Shown here piece by piece: positions 48,843 to 58,180 of a DNA stretch of 64,000 bases. Location: the NCBI GenBank assembly GCA_036510975.1, contig DATCCY010000065.1, forward strand, positions 62,001 to 126,000, written 5' to 3'. Each line of letters begins with the position of its first letter. Within the stretch, counting starts at the first letter, position 1. Position numbers and translations under genes: made by a program. Source of the DNA: Longivirga sp036510975 (GTDB lineage Bacteria; Actinomycetota; Actinomycetes; S36-B12; CAIYMF01). Below the pieces are notes generated by a model, which did not search any database, had not been told where the DNA came from, and saw only the letters and a list, made by a program, of their open reading frames with translations.

Positions 48843-49709
48843 TCAGGTCGTCGCCGTGAAGGCGTCGCGCCAGGAGTGCTGCGGCTCGTAGCCGAGGACG
48901 CGACGCGCCTTGTCGATCGAGAGCAGCGTCTCCGTGCCCTCCACCGGGCGTTGCAGCGGCACGTCCGGGAAGACGAGGGCGGCGAGCTCCGCGCTCGGCG
49001 TGCTCATGCAGGTGTCGGCGTTGGCCACGATGAACACGTCGTAGCCCGTGACCTCGAGCTCGAGCGCCCGACGCACGGCCTGCGCACCGTCGCGCGCGTC
49101 GATGTAGCCCCACGCGTTCCACTTGCGCAGCTGCGGGTCGGCGTCGAAGGCGGGGAAGGCGGCGTAGTCGTGCGGTTCCATCACGTTCGAGAAGCGGAGC
49201 CCGACGATCTTGGTGTCCGGGCTCCAGCGGCAGAAGTGGTAGGCCATCTCCTCGTCGACCGCCTTGCCGAGCGAGTACGACGACTCCGGGCGGACGCGGT
49301 AGTCCTCGTCGATCGGGAGGTAGGGCGGCGGCGTGTCGAGCGGAAGGCCCAGCACCGTCTCGCTGGAGGCCCAGACGATGTTCGTGATTCCGGCGACCCG
49401 AGCAGCCTCGAAGACGTTGTAGGTGCTCACGACGTTGTTCGCGAAGGTCGCGGCGTTGGGCGCCATGCCCGGCGCGGGGATCGCCGCGAGGTGGACCACA
49501 CCGTCGACTCCCGCGTAGCGGTCGTCGACCCGCGTGAGCGCCCCGAGCACCTGGCCGTAGTCGGTCAGGTCGACCCGGGTCACGCCCTCCGTCCACCCGG
49601 CCGGCACGACCTGGTCGAGCACCACGACCTCGTAGCGGTGCTCCCGGAGGTCGGCCACCACGGCGCGGCCCAGCTTGCCCATGCCACCGGTCACGGCGAT
49701 CCGCGGCAT
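48843..49709 (-). CDS. NAD-dependent sugar epimerase/dehydratase family (extended SDR)
   Basis: 288 aa. The nucleotide site is IAVTGGMGKLGRAVV. VDGVVHLAAIPAPG, the NVFEAARVAGI segment and the catalytic YSLGKAVDEE (Tyr-x3-Lys) are typical of extended short-chain dehydrogenases. The gene starts two bases after the stop of the GH63 gene, so they are co-transcribed and probably act in the same sugar pathway. Confidence 0.9.
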   Translation of the reverse strand: MPRIAVTGGMGKLGRAVVADLREHRYEVVVLDQVVPAGWTEGVTRVDLTDYGQVLGALTRVDDRYAGVDGVVHLAAIPAPGMAPNAATFANNVVSTYNVFEAARVAGITNIVWASSETVLGLPLDTPPPYLPIDEDYRVRPESSYSLGKAVDEEMAYHFCRWSPDTKIVGLRFSNVMEPHDYAAFPAFDADPQLRKWNAWGYIDARDGAQAVRRALELEVTGYDVFIVANADTCMSTPSAELAALVFPDVPLQRPVEGTETLLSIDKARRVLGYEPQHSWRDAFTATT

Positions 49710-49711
49710 GG

Positions 49712-52510
49712 TCAGCCACTCGTCCCGTCATGCGCACCGCGCGCCCGGCGGGCCGCATCCGCATCGCCCAGGGGCGAGTCCATGAGCCGACGGTAGGGAA
49801 CCGTCAGCGGCCGGATCGAGCCGTGCAGGATCGTCTCCGCGTCGGTGCTGGCGAACAGCTGCGCGAGGCGGGCCACGACGCCGCTCCAGCCGGTCTGGTG
49901 CGACGCCCCCACGCCCGCCCCGTTGTCGCCGTTGTAGTACTCGTAGAACAGGACCTCGTCGCGCCAGTTCGGGTCGACCTGGAACTTATCGGTGTCGCCG
50001 TAGACAGGTCGACGGCCGTCCGCGTCCCTCGTGAAGGTCGACACCAGCCGGTCGCTCAGCTCGTGCGCGACCTCGAACAGCGTCTTCTCGACGCCGGACC
50101 CCGTCGGGCACTCCACGCGGAAGTCGTCGCCGTAGTAGAGGTAGAACTGCAGCAACGCGCGGACCAGGAGCAGGTTGATGGGGAACCAGACCGGACCGCG
50201 CCAGTTGGAGTTCCCGCCGAACATGCCGCTGTCGGACTCCGCCGGCTCGTACTTCACGGTGTAGCTCTGACCGTCGAGCTCGAGGGTGTAGGGGTGCTGG
50301 TCGTGCCACTTCGAGACCGAGCGGATCCCGTGCGGCCCGAGGAACCGCTCCTCGTCGAGCATCTTCGACAGGATACGGCGCAGCTTCGTCTCGTCGACGA
50401 GCGCCAGCAGGTGGCGGCCGTCGACGCCGGGGACCCGCGGGTCGGCGATGCCGCCGAGCAGGTCCTCGTTGCGCTCGAGGTAGTGACCCACCTGCGCGCG
50501 CACTCCCGGGAACCGCGCCAGCATCTCCTCGGGCAGCACCGACGTCGCGCACAGCGGGAGCAGGCCGACGAGCGAGCGCACCTCGATCCGGCGTCCGGTG
50601 CCGTCCGGCAGGCGCAGGACGTCGTAGAAGAAGCCGTCCTCCTCGTCCCACATCTCGTCGGGGTGCTCGCCGAGCGGGTCCATCGCCATGGCGATCTGGA
50701 ACCAGTGGTGGACGAACTTCTCGATGAAGCTCTCGTACGCGGGGTCGTGCTCGGCCAGCGCCATGGAGATCTCGAGCATGTTCTGGCTGAAGAAGGCCAT
50801 CCACGCCGTGCCGTCGGACTGCTCGAGCGTGCCGCCGGACGGGATCCCCTTGCTCCGGTCGAAGACTCCGATGTTGTCGAGGCCGAGGAAGCCGCCCTGG
50901 AACACGTTCTTCCCCGACGGGTCCTTGCGGTTGACCCACCAGGTGAAGTTGAGCAGCAGCTTGCCGAACGCCTTCTTGAGGAAGTCGACGTCGTCGGCGG
51001 AGATGTCGAGCTCGTCGCCGGAGTCGGACATCTGCCGCTCGAGTCCGTAGACGAGCGACAGCGCCCAGGCGTGCACAGGCGGGTTGACGTCGCTGAAGTT
51101 CCACTCGTACGCCGGGATCTGGCCGGTGGGGTGGAGGTACGGCGTCGACAGCATGAGATCGAGCTGTCCCTTGGCGAAGTCCGGGTCGACCATCGCGAGC
51201 GCGACGGTGTGGAACGCGAGGTCCCACGCGGCGTACCAGGGGTACTCCCACTTGTCCGGCATCGAGATGATGTCGTCGTTGACCATATGGAACCACTCGG
51301 CGTTGCGGACGCCGGGCTTGCGGGGCACCCGGAGAGGGTGGCCGCCGTGCTCGCGCAGCCAGGTGTCGAGGTCGAAGTAGTAGTGCTGCTTGCTCCAGAG
51401 CATCCCCGCGAGCGCCTGCCGGAGCACCGACGCGGCGTCGGCGTCCATCGACGGTGGGGTAACGGCGGCGTAGAAGGCGTCTGCCTCCGCGCGGCGCGTC
51501 GTGAGCACGGCGTCGGCGTCGGCGTCGGCGAACCGGCCGGCTCCTGACGGCGCCTCGCGGTCGAGCCGCAGCGTCCACGACACCGCGCCGCCGGCGGGGA
51601 CGTCGGCGTGCAGGTGCACGGCGACCTTCGTCCCGCGCTCGGCGTTGACGGCCTCGGTGCGGCCGTGGACGAGGGCCTCGTTCACGCCGTCCTTCACGAA
51701 GGGGGACCTGTTCGGCGTGCCGAAGAGCCGCTCGTCGTTCGACTCGTTCTCGGTGAACATTAGGGTGGACCCGACCGGTGCGTGCAGGACGTAGTCACCG
51801 ACGACCGGGTGCGACACCCGCACTGCCGGACGTGGCCCGTCGATCGCCTCGAGCACAGGCCGGCCGTCGGGCCGGCCCCACGACCAGGTGTTGCGAAACC
51901 AGAGGGTCGGGAGGACGTCGATGGGTGCCTCGGCGTCGCCGCGGTTGCGCACCGTCACGCGCATGAGGAGGTCGTCGGGACCGGCCTTGGCGTAGTCGAC
52001 CTCGACGTCGAAGTAGCGGTCGTCGTCGAAGACGCCGGTGTCGATCAGCTCGTACTCCTGGTCGGCGTAGCCCCGCTCGTCGTTCGTGCGCACGATGTCG
52101 TCGTATGGGTAGGCAGCCTGCGGGTACTTGTACCGCCAGCGCATCCACGAGTGGGTCGGCGTGTTGTCGACGTAGAAGTAGTACTCCTTGACGTCCTCGC
52201 CGTGGTTGCCCTCGGCGTTGGTGAGGCCGAAGAGACGTTCCTTCACGATGGGGTCGTTGCCGTTCCACAGCGCAAGCGCGAGACAGACGAGGCCGCGGTC
52301 GTCGCTGACCCCCGCGAGACCGTCCTCGCCCCAGCGGTAGGCCCGCGACCGCGCCATGTCGTGCGTGAAGTACGACCAGGCGTCGCCGTCGTCGCTGTAG
52401 TCCTCGCGGACCGTGCCCCACTGGCGCTCGCTGAGGTAGGGACCCCAGCGCCGCCAGGGCACGCCCTGGCGCGCTTCGCGCAGACGAAGTTCCTCGGCCG
52501 TGAGCTCCAT
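49712..52510 (-). CDS. GH63-type glucosidase (MGH1-like)
   Basis: 932 aa. N-terminal beta-sandwich and C-terminal (alpha/alpha)6 barrel. Starts ELRLREARQGVPWRRWGPYLSERQWGTVREDYS; KEYYFYVDNTPTHSWMRWRYKYPQ and WGRPDGRPVLEAIDG lie in the N-terminal domain. The barrel has NDDIISMPDKWEYPWYAAWDLAFH and ends NWRGPVWFPINLLL and FYEYYNGDNGAGVGASHQTGWS. The subfamily hydrolyses alpha-glucosides such as glucosylglycerate or mannosylglycerate relatives; exact substrate unproven. GGGAGG before the ATG. Confidence 0.9.
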   Translation of the reverse strand: MELTAEELRLREARQGVPWRRWGPYLSERQWGTVREDYSDDGDAWSYFTHDMARSRAYRWGEDGLAGVSDDRGLVCLALALWNGNDPIVKERLFGLTNAEGNHGEDVKEYYFYVDNTPTHSWMRWRYKYPQAAYPYDDIVRTNDERGYADQEYELIDTGVFDDDRYFDVEVDYAKAGPDDLLMRVTVRNRGDAEAPIDVLPTLWFRNTWSWGRPDGRPVLEAIDGPRPAVRVSHPVVGDYVLHAPVGSTLMFTENESNDERLFGTPNRSPFVKDGVNEALVHGRTEAVNAERGTKVAVHLHADVPAGGAVSWTLRLDREAPSGAGRFADADADAVLTTRRAEADAFYAAVTPPSMDADAASVLRQALAGMLWSKQHYYFDLDTWLREHGGHPLRVPRKPGVRNAEWFHMVNDDIISMPDKWEYPWYAAWDLAFHTVALAMVDPDFAKGQLDLMLSTPYLHPTGQIPAYEWNFSDVNPPVHAWALSLVYGLERQMSDSGDELDISADDVDFLKKAFGKLLLNFTWWVNRKDPSGKNVFQGGFLGLDNIGVFDRSKGIPSGGTLEQSDGTAWMAFFSQNMLEISMALAEHDPAYESFIEKFVHHWFQIAMAMDPLGEHPDEMWDEEDGFFYDVLRLPDGTGRRIEVRSLVGLLPLCATSVLPEEMLARFPGVRAQVGHYLERNEDLLGGIADPRVPGVDGRHLLALVDETKLRRILSKMLDEERFLGPHGIRSVSKWHDQHPYTLELDGQSYTVKYEPAESDSGMFGGNSNWRGPVWFPINLLLVRALLQFYLYYGDDFRVECPTGSGVEKTLFEVAHELSDRLVSTFTRDADGRRPVYGDTDKFQVDPNWRDEVLFYEYYNGDNGAGVGASHQTGWSGVVARLAQLFASTDAETILHGSIRPLTVPYRRLMDSPLGDADAARRARGAHDGTSG

Positions 52511-52624
52511 ATCGACCTCCCGCGCACACCCTAGGCAGTACGGCGCGATCGGGCAGCGCGCAGCCGGATGTTCACGGGTTCGTCACCCGCGACGGTGGCG
52601 TGCGTCAGGGTCGAACGGGCGCGG

Positions 52625-52786
52625 TCAGTGGATCCAGGAGATCCGCGGACCGATCTGCGCCCCGACCTTGCGGTTCTCGGCCTCGAGAGCCAGACGCCGT
52701 CGCCCGGGCTGCGGGATGCGGGTGACCACGTGCCGCAGGGGCTGGACGGAGTGGGTGGACGTGCTCTCGGGACGTGACTTCCGCAT
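52625..52786 (-). CDS. Small basic protein, unknown (53 aa)
   Basis: 53 codons from an ATG at 52786 with GGAGGA seven bases upstream, a better ribosome site than most genes here. The product is strongly basic (MRKSRPESTST start, GRRRLALEAENRK middle) with no membrane segment or recognised domain. It lies alone between the glucosidase and GGDEF-EAL genes. Coding is inferred from the ribosome site. Confidence 0.45.
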   Translation of the reverse strand: MRKSRPESTSTHSVQPLRHVVTRIPQPGRRRLALEAENRKVGAQIGPRISWIH

Positions 52787-52876
52787 GGTGCGCTCCTCCG
52801 CGACCAGTCCTGGCCGCGTCACGAGTATCCCACTATTCGCATGCCGTAGCCCAATGGCCGGGTCCGTCGCGACGCA

Positions 52877-55228
52877 CTACGCAGGAAGCGAGTCGATCAC
52901 GTCGAGGTCCGTCATCGCACTGACGTCGATGACCCCTGCCTCCGCCAGCCGGCACGCCGCGGCGAGGTCGACCGGTCGGCTGAAGACGTAGCCCTGCGCG
53001 AACTCGCAGCGCAGGTCGCGCAGCGCGATCGCACTCTCCCAGTCCTCGACGCCCTCGGTGATGACGGTGAGGTCCATCGCCCGGGCCATGGCCACGACGC
53101 CCTCGACCAGGGCGCGTGAGCGGGCGTCGTGCAGCTCGGCCACGAACAGCTTGTCGATCTTGAGGATGTCGACGGGGAGCCGGTGCAGGTAGCCCACCGA
53201 GGAGTAGCCGACTCCGAAGTCGTCGACGGCGAGCCGTGCGCCCGCGTCGCGCAGACGGTGCAGCGCGGAGACGGTCGAGGGGTCGTCACCCAGGAGGATG
53301 CCCTCGGTGAGCTCGAGCACCAGGCGGATGTCGGGGAAGGCGGCGCTCAGCTCCTGCACCCGCTCGGGCAGCACGGGGTCGGTCACCTGCATCGCGCTGA
53401 GGTTGACGCCGATGGACAGCGGCCGCCCGGCCGCGGCCGTGAGCCGACGGCCGCCCTCGTGGGCCCTCTCGAGCAGCTGGGCACCCAGCGTACGGATGAT
53501 GCCGAGGCGTTCCGCCGCTGCGATGAAGATGTCCGGACGCACAGCACCGAGCGTCGGATGCGTCCACCGGGCGAGCGCCTCGAAGCCGTCGATCTCGCCG
53601 GACACGAGGTCGACGACCGGCTGGAAGTGCAGTCCGATCGCGCCGTTCCGAACAGCCTCGCGCAGGGCTCCTTCGAGCTCGAGGCGGGAGAGCTCGGCCT
53701 CCCGCATCTCGGGGAGGAACCTCTCGGCCCGGCCCTTGCCACGGTTCTTCGCGGCGTACATCGCGGTGTCGGCGCTGTTGATGAGCATCTCGGCGGTGGT
53801 CGCCTCGGTGCCGGAGAACGCGATGCCGATGCTCGCCTGGACCCGGACGTGACGATGCTCGACGACGAAGGCGTGCGACAGGGCCTCGAGGAGCCGCTCG
53901 CCCACACGGTCGGCCTGCTCCTCGTCGGTGAGGTCGTCGAGGAGGATGCCGAACTCGTCGCCGCCCAGCCGCGCGGCGGTGTCGCCGAGGCGGAGGCACT
54001 GGTTGATCCGCTCGGCGACGTGCACCAGGAGGAGGTCGCCGGCCTCGTGCCCGAGGAGGTCGTTGACCTCCTTGAACCCGTCGAGGTCGACGTAGAGCAC
54101 GGCCACCTGGCCGCGCGGCGCGCGTCGATGGAGCGCCTGGGTGAGCCGGTCGGTGAAGATCGCCCGGTTGTGGAGCCCGGTGAGGGCGTCGTGCCGCGCG
54201 AGGTAGGTCATCTCGTCGGACAGCCGCCGACGGTTGAACGCGGAGACACCCACCGCGGTGAGGGCTTCGAGCGCTGCCCTGTCGTGCTCGTCGAACTCGT
54301 GGCTCGAGACGTGAGGGGTCACCACGAGGTGACGCGGCGGACGTCCGGGCACGTCCACGAGCGCGCCGATCTCCGGCGGCACGGGAGGTGCGTCGCGGAA
54401 CGACGCGGTGGTCTGGCGCAGCGTCCGCTCGGCCTGAACGACCAGGGATGCCTCGATCTCGTCCTCGTCGGACCAGTCCGGGGCGTGGGTCGCCGTCTCC
54501 AGGAGGCCCATGAGCCGCTGGTGCGCCAACCGGTTCTCGCTGACCGAGCGCACCGCGACCAGGATCGTGCCGATCGGGACGGCGAGCAGGAGCAGGGTCC
54601 ACGGCATGGACTTGTACGGCAGCAGCGCGCCGAGGAAGCCGAGGGTGTTGACGCTGACGAAGCAGGCGAGACCCATCGGGATCGAGCCCCAGGTGACGAC
54701 GGAGTTGATCGAGCAGCCGTCCTCGAGGGCGAGCGAGCCCGCGGTGACCACGAGGTCGTAGGCGAAGTAGACCGCGCAGGCCAGCATCACGGCGGCGAGC
54801 CGCGCCGACGGCTGGTTCGGCTCCGGTTCCATGCCGGTGAACACGAGCACGAAGATCCCGCCGCCGATGATCGTGAGCCCGACGTTGAAGGCGCGCAGCC
54901 GCCACGCCTTGCTCTGCGTCGCGTTCGCGATGGTCGTCCCGATCGCCCAGAGCGCGAATGCCTCGAGGGGAGGCGAGGTGAGCGCGAGGAACACGAGCAC
55001 GCACGTCTCGAATCCGATCAGGATGTCGCCGGACCGGTGCGCGAGGGTCAGCGGGTAGCGCGACATCACGACGACGAGCAGCACCGCGACCGGCGCCATG
55101 AGGTCGATCGTCGCGCCATTCATCAGCCACCGGACGAGCAAGGGGATCCCGACCGCGAGGCCCACCACGCCCAGGGTGTAGTCGAGGGTGGCCGAGAACG
55201 TGGCGCGGCTCATCCGCGTGATCGCCAA
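52877..55228 (-). CDS. Membrane-bound GGDEF-EAL cyclic-di-GMP protein
   Basis: 783 aa from a TTG at 55228 (GGGAGG six bases upstream; an ATG at 55213 is alternative). About seven to eight N-terminal helices (residues 15-225) form a sensor-like membrane unit. GGDEF at 422-426 is intact, with an inhibitory RxxD (RLGD) five residues before it. EAL at 550-552 with DDFG (AVDDFGVGYSS), the NLSAMQ Asn and TEGVED Glu suggest the phosphodiesterase site is also complete. Both c-di-GMP synthesis and breakdown may be active; net output not predictable. Confidence 0.96.
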   Translation of the reverse strand: MAITRMSRATFSATLDYTLGVVGLAVGIPLLVRWLMNGATIDLMAPVAVLLVVVMSRYPLTLAHRSGDILIGFETCVLVFLALTSPPLEAFALWAIGTTIANATQSKAWRLRAFNVGLTIIGGGIFVLVFTGMEPEPNQPSARLAAVMLACAVYFAYDLVVTAGSLALEDGCSINSVVTWGSIPMGLACFVSVNTLGFLGALLPYKSMPWTLLLLAVPIGTILVAVRSVSENRLAHQRLMGLLETATHAPDWSDEDEIEASLVVQAERTLRQTTASFRDAPPVPPEIGALVDVPGRPPRHLVVTPHVSSHEFDEHDRAALEALTAVGVSAFNRRRLSDEMTYLARHDALTGLHNRAIFTDRLTQALHRRAPRGQVAVLYVDLDGFKEVNDLLGHEAGDLLLVHVAERINQCLRLGDTAARLGGDEFGILLDDLTDEEQADRVGERLLEALSHAFVVEHRHVRVQASIGIAFSGTEATTAEMLINSADTAMYAAKNRGKGRAERFLPEMREAELSRLELEGALREAVRNGAIGLHFQPVVDLVSGEIDGFEALARWTHPTLGAVRPDIFIAAAERLGIIRTLGAQLLERAHEGGRRLTAAAGRPLSIGVNLSAMQVTDPVLPERVQELSAAFPDIRLVLELTEGILLGDDPSTVSALHRLRDAGARLAVDDFGVGYSSVGYLHRLPVDILKIDKLFVAELHDARSRALVEGVVAMARAMDLTVITEGVEDWESAIALRDLRCEFAQGYVFSRPVDLAAACRLAEAGVIDVSAMTDLDVIDSLPA

Positions 55229-55477
55229 GGCACACCTCCCCGTTCACCATCGGCCGCATGACGCGCCTTCCCGTTTCGGTGTCGGCGCAGGAGGGGCTCG
55301 GCTTGAGGTGATCACGACATCCCCCGTGCGCCCACAGGCTCAAGGCACCCTCACCCCTCACCCCCTGACCCGTTGGGGAGGTAGCTCGAGCGGACTCCCG
55401 AGCGCGCCGGAGTCGGCGGCCGGGGTGGCGACTACCGCGATGGTGACCTGAACTGACCGGCGGTCCCCCACTCGCGG

Positions 55478-55849
55478 TCACCGAGGCGCGTGACAGACAG
55501 CCTCCACGTTGTTCCCGTCGGGGTCGCGCACGAACGCCGCGTAGTAGCCGGGGTGGTACTCCGGCCATTCGCGCGGCTCGTGGAGGACCGCGGCTCCGGC
55601 ACCCACGGCGGCGGTGAAGAAGGCGTCGACGTCGGCCCGAGTGGCCGCGACGAAGGCAACGTGCAGCTCGCGGAAGCCTTCGCCGCTGTCCTGCGGGCCC
55701 AACCAGAAGTCCGGCCCGGGCCGGACGCCGAATCCGACGACGGCGCCGAAGTCCATGAGTCGCTCCCCACCCAGGGGCGCGAGCACCGCCTCGTAGAACG
55801 CTGCGCTGACCGGGACGTCGGCGCACTGGACGGCCACATGATCAAGCAT
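55478..55849 (-). CDS. VOC family protein
   Basis: 123 aa from the ATG at 55849. LDHVAVQCADVPVSAAFYEA at the start, FRELHVAFVAATRADVDAFF in the middle, and YAAFVRDPDGNNVEAVCH at the end give one VOC module, with His and Glu positions that could bind metal. Substrate unknown; related to glyoxalase/bleomycin resistance proteins. Confidence 0.9.
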   Translation of the reverse strand: MLDHVAVQCADVPVSAAFYEAVLAPLGGERLMDFGAVVGFGVRPGPDFWLGPQDSGEGFRELHVAFVAATRADVDAFFTAAVGAGAAVLHEPREWPEYHPGYYAAFVRDPDGNNVEAVCHAPR

Positions 55850-55911
55850 GGATCCATCGTGCACCCCGCGGGCCCCCGCACGCTCCCGGGGAAGGACGCG
55901 AGGCGGACCCG

Positions 55912-56610
55912 TCAGCAGCCGATGAAGTCCGAGGCCGTCGCGGCGATCGCGGGCCGGACCAGTACCGACGTCACCTTCGAGGGGTCGAAGGGGTCCGCCG
56001 TCCCGGTGGGCGAGCCGCTGCGAAGCTGCAGCTGCACCTGACCCTGGGGGTTGCCGAACGGCTTGGCGGCGAGCACGGTTCCCAGCGTCGCGCTGCTCAG
56101 CTGCACGACGTAGCAGGCCGGGAACTGCTGACGCCAGAGGACGGTCGCGTCGCTCGGCAGCATGGCGGTCGCCAGGGTGATCGCCTTGGACGCCACGACG
56201 CTCGGCCGCGGCAGGTACATGTCGTAGCGCAGCACGCGCCCGCCGGTGACCACCGTGTCGTTGACCTTGTCGTTGTTCGCCTCGTCCGGTCCCCAGCCGG
56301 GCGTCGGGTCCCACATCGCACCCGGGTCGAACCGCTCGTCAGGGTCGTGGTGCGCAGCCCAGACGGCGAGCACCGCGCCGTAGTCGGTGAGGGGTGACGC
56401 GCTCGCGGTCGGCGAGGTCGACGGGTCCGGTGTCGCGCTGTCGAGGGCCGACGACGTCGGGCTCGCCGTGCTCGGACGAGGTGACGCGCTGGTCGGCGTG
56501 GGTGTCACCGATGCCCGAGCGGTGGACGCGGTCGGCTCGCCGGCACCGCTGCTGCAGCCGGCCAGGGCGAGCGCGAGGACCAGCGTCGTCGCCGCAGCCG
56601 CTCGTCCCAC
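55912..56610 (-). CDS. Lipoprotein with Ser/Thr/Pro-rich linker, unknown
   Basis: 232 aa from a GTG with AGGAGG four bases upstream. A signal peptide ends in lipobox LALAGC. A 50-residue STP-rich tether leads to a small C-terminal domain (YGAVLAVWAAHHDPDERFDP, GGRVLRYDMYLPRPSVVASKA, FPACYVVQLSSATLG). No family recognised. Expected on the outer face of the membrane. Confidence 0.8.
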   Translation of the reverse strand: MGRAAAATTLVLALALAGCSSGAGEPTASTARASVTPTPTSASPRPSTASPTSSALDSATPDPSTSPTASASPLTDYGAVLAVWAAHHDPDERFDPGAMWDPTPGWGPDEANNDKVNDTVVTGGRVLRYDMYLPRPSVVASKAITLATAMLPSDATVLWRQQFPACYVVQLSSATLGTVLAAKPFGNPQGQVQLQLRSGSPTGTADPFDPSKVTSVLVRPAIAATASDFIGC

Positions 56611-56759
56611 CGGTCCTCCTCCGTCTCGGCCCCTACGCCGTCCGGTCCATCATCACCTCCGTCGACTCCTGCCCGGGGAGCCACGCAGCGCGTGTCGATG
56701 TCGTCACCCGGTCGCCGTGCTCCCGTGACCTCGGACGCGTCTCGTCTGCCGAGCGGCGA

Positions 56760-57296
56760 CTACGCGTCGGGGTCACCGAGCTCGTCCGCGCTCACGAGCG
56801 AGGTGACCCGCCCGAGCCGCGACCGGGTCCGGTCGTCGAGCTGGTCGACGAGGATCGACACGCCCGCCCAGGTCGCGCCGCTCGGTGAGACCAGCGTCCT
56901 CACGGCGAGGGCCTGCGAGCCCTTCTGCGCCCAGTCGTCGACGAACAGCACGACGTCGTCCGGCGTGAGCGTGGTCTGCATCGAGAGAGCGTGGGTCTGA
57001 CCGCTGTAGTCGGCCGCGGTCTCGACGTAGGACTTCGCTCCCGGGAACAGGGCGCCCTGCTTGCGCACCGCCTGGAAGCCGACGCCGAGGTGGACGGCCA
57101 CGGCACCGCCGAGCAGGAAGCCACGCGACTCGACTCCGGCGACTTTCGTGATCCCGGCGTCGGCCCACGGTGCCGCCAGGCCGTCGACGATGGCGGTGAA
57201 CGTCGGCCCGTCCGCGAACGCGGGCCACACGTCGGCATGGCCGTCGTGCCAGCGGAAAGCGGCGAGGAACGCAGCGCGTGCTGCGGGGATGGTCAT
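56760..57296 (-). CDS. APRT-like phosphoribosyltransferase
   Basis: 178 aa. A PRT type I fold with VESRGFLLGGAVAVHL (as in adenine PRTases) and the PRPP-binding loop VVLFVDDWAQKGSQ, in which the usual VDDxxxTG has become VDDWAQKG. The substitution makes adenine as substrate uncertain. The ATG at 57296 overlaps the stop of the upstream dehydrogenase gene (ATGA). Confidence 0.85.
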   Translation of the reverse strand: MTIPAARAAFLAAFRWHDGHADVWPAFADGPTFTAIVDGLAAPWADAGITKVAGVESRGFLLGGAVAVHLGVGFQAVRKQGALFPGAKSYVETAADYSGQTHALSMQTTLTPDDVVLFVDDWAQKGSQALAVRTLVSPSGATWAGVSILVDQLDDRTRSRLGRVTSLVSADELGDPDA

Positions 57297-58180
57297 GAGC
57301 CCTCCGGCCTCGTGCGCGGGAGCCTCGTGATGAGGCTCGAGGTGTCCCAGCGACGGCCGCCGGCCTGCCAGACCTCGGCGTAGAACTGGTCGACGAGCGC
57401 CGTCATCGGCAGGGCGGCGCCCGCGGTCCTTGCCTCGGCCAGGGTGTTGGCCAGGTCCTTGCGCATGTGCTCGACGGCGAACCCGAAGTCGAACCGGTCC
57501 TCGGCCATGGACGCAGAGCGGTTGGCCATCTGCCACGAGCCGGCGGCCCCCGCCCCGATCGTGTCGAAGACGGCGCCCACGTCCTGGCCCGTGCGCTGCG
57601 CGAAGGCCACGCCCTCGGCGAGGCCCTGCACCGCGCCCGCGATGCAGATCTGGTTCACCATCTTCGCCAGCTGACCCGCACCAACCGGCCCGAGCAGCCG
57701 TCGCTTCGCGCTGTACGCCGCGAGCGCGGGCTCGACCCGTGCGAAGTCCTCCTCGGCTCCCCCTGCCATCACGGTCAGCACCCCGTCGACGGCTCCGGCC
57801 TGACCGCCGGACACCGGTGCGTCCACGAACGCCACGCCTGCGAGCGCACATGCCTCGGCCGCTCGGCGTGCGGTCACAGCGGCGACCGTCGTGTGGTCGA
57901 CGACGACGGAACCGGGTGAGGCGCCGGCCAGCACGCCGTGGTCGCCGCCCAGCACGGCCAGCACCGACGCATCGTCGCCCACGCACAGGATCACGACGTC
58001 CGCGCCGGCCGCCGCCTCACGCGCTGACCCGGCCACGCGCCCCGTCGGATGTCTGACGAGCCACTCGTCGGCGCGCGGGCTGGAGCGGTTCCACACCGTG
58101 ACCTCGTGGCCGGCAGCCACCAGGTGACCGGCCATCGGGAAGCCCATGACCCCGAGGCCCACGAACGCGACCGTCGACAC
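57293..58180 (-). CDS. 3-hydroxyisobutyrate dehydrogenase family oxidoreductase
   Basis: 295 aa from a GTG at 58180 with GAGGAG upstream. FVGLGVMGFPMAGHL is the NAD(P) site, FVDAPVSGGQAGA the substrate loop and GAGQLAKMVNQ holds the catalytic Lys. The family also includes tartronate semialdehyde reductase and 6-phosphogluconate dehydrogenase relatives, so the substrate is open. Coupled to the PRTase-like gene. Confidence 0.9.
   Translation of the reverse strand: MSTVAFVGLGVMGFPMAGHLVAAGHEVTVWNRSSPRADEWLVRHPTGRVAGSAREAAAGADVVILCVGDDASVLAVLGGDHGVLAGASPGSVVVDHTTVAAVTARRAAEACALAGVAFVDAPVSGGQAGAVDGVLTVMAGGAEEDFARVEPALAAYSAKRRLLGPVGAGQLAKMVNQICIAGAVQGLAEGVAFAQRTGQDVGAVFDTIGAGAAGSWQMANRSASMAEDRFDFGFAVEHMRKDLANTLAEARTAGAALPMTALVDQFYAEVWQAGGRRWDTSSLITRLPRTRPEGS

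Noticed and set aside
46791..49796. A 1001-codon plus-strand open frame
   Set aside because: It crosses genes on both strands; only the GNAT part around 47970-48640 looks like protein.
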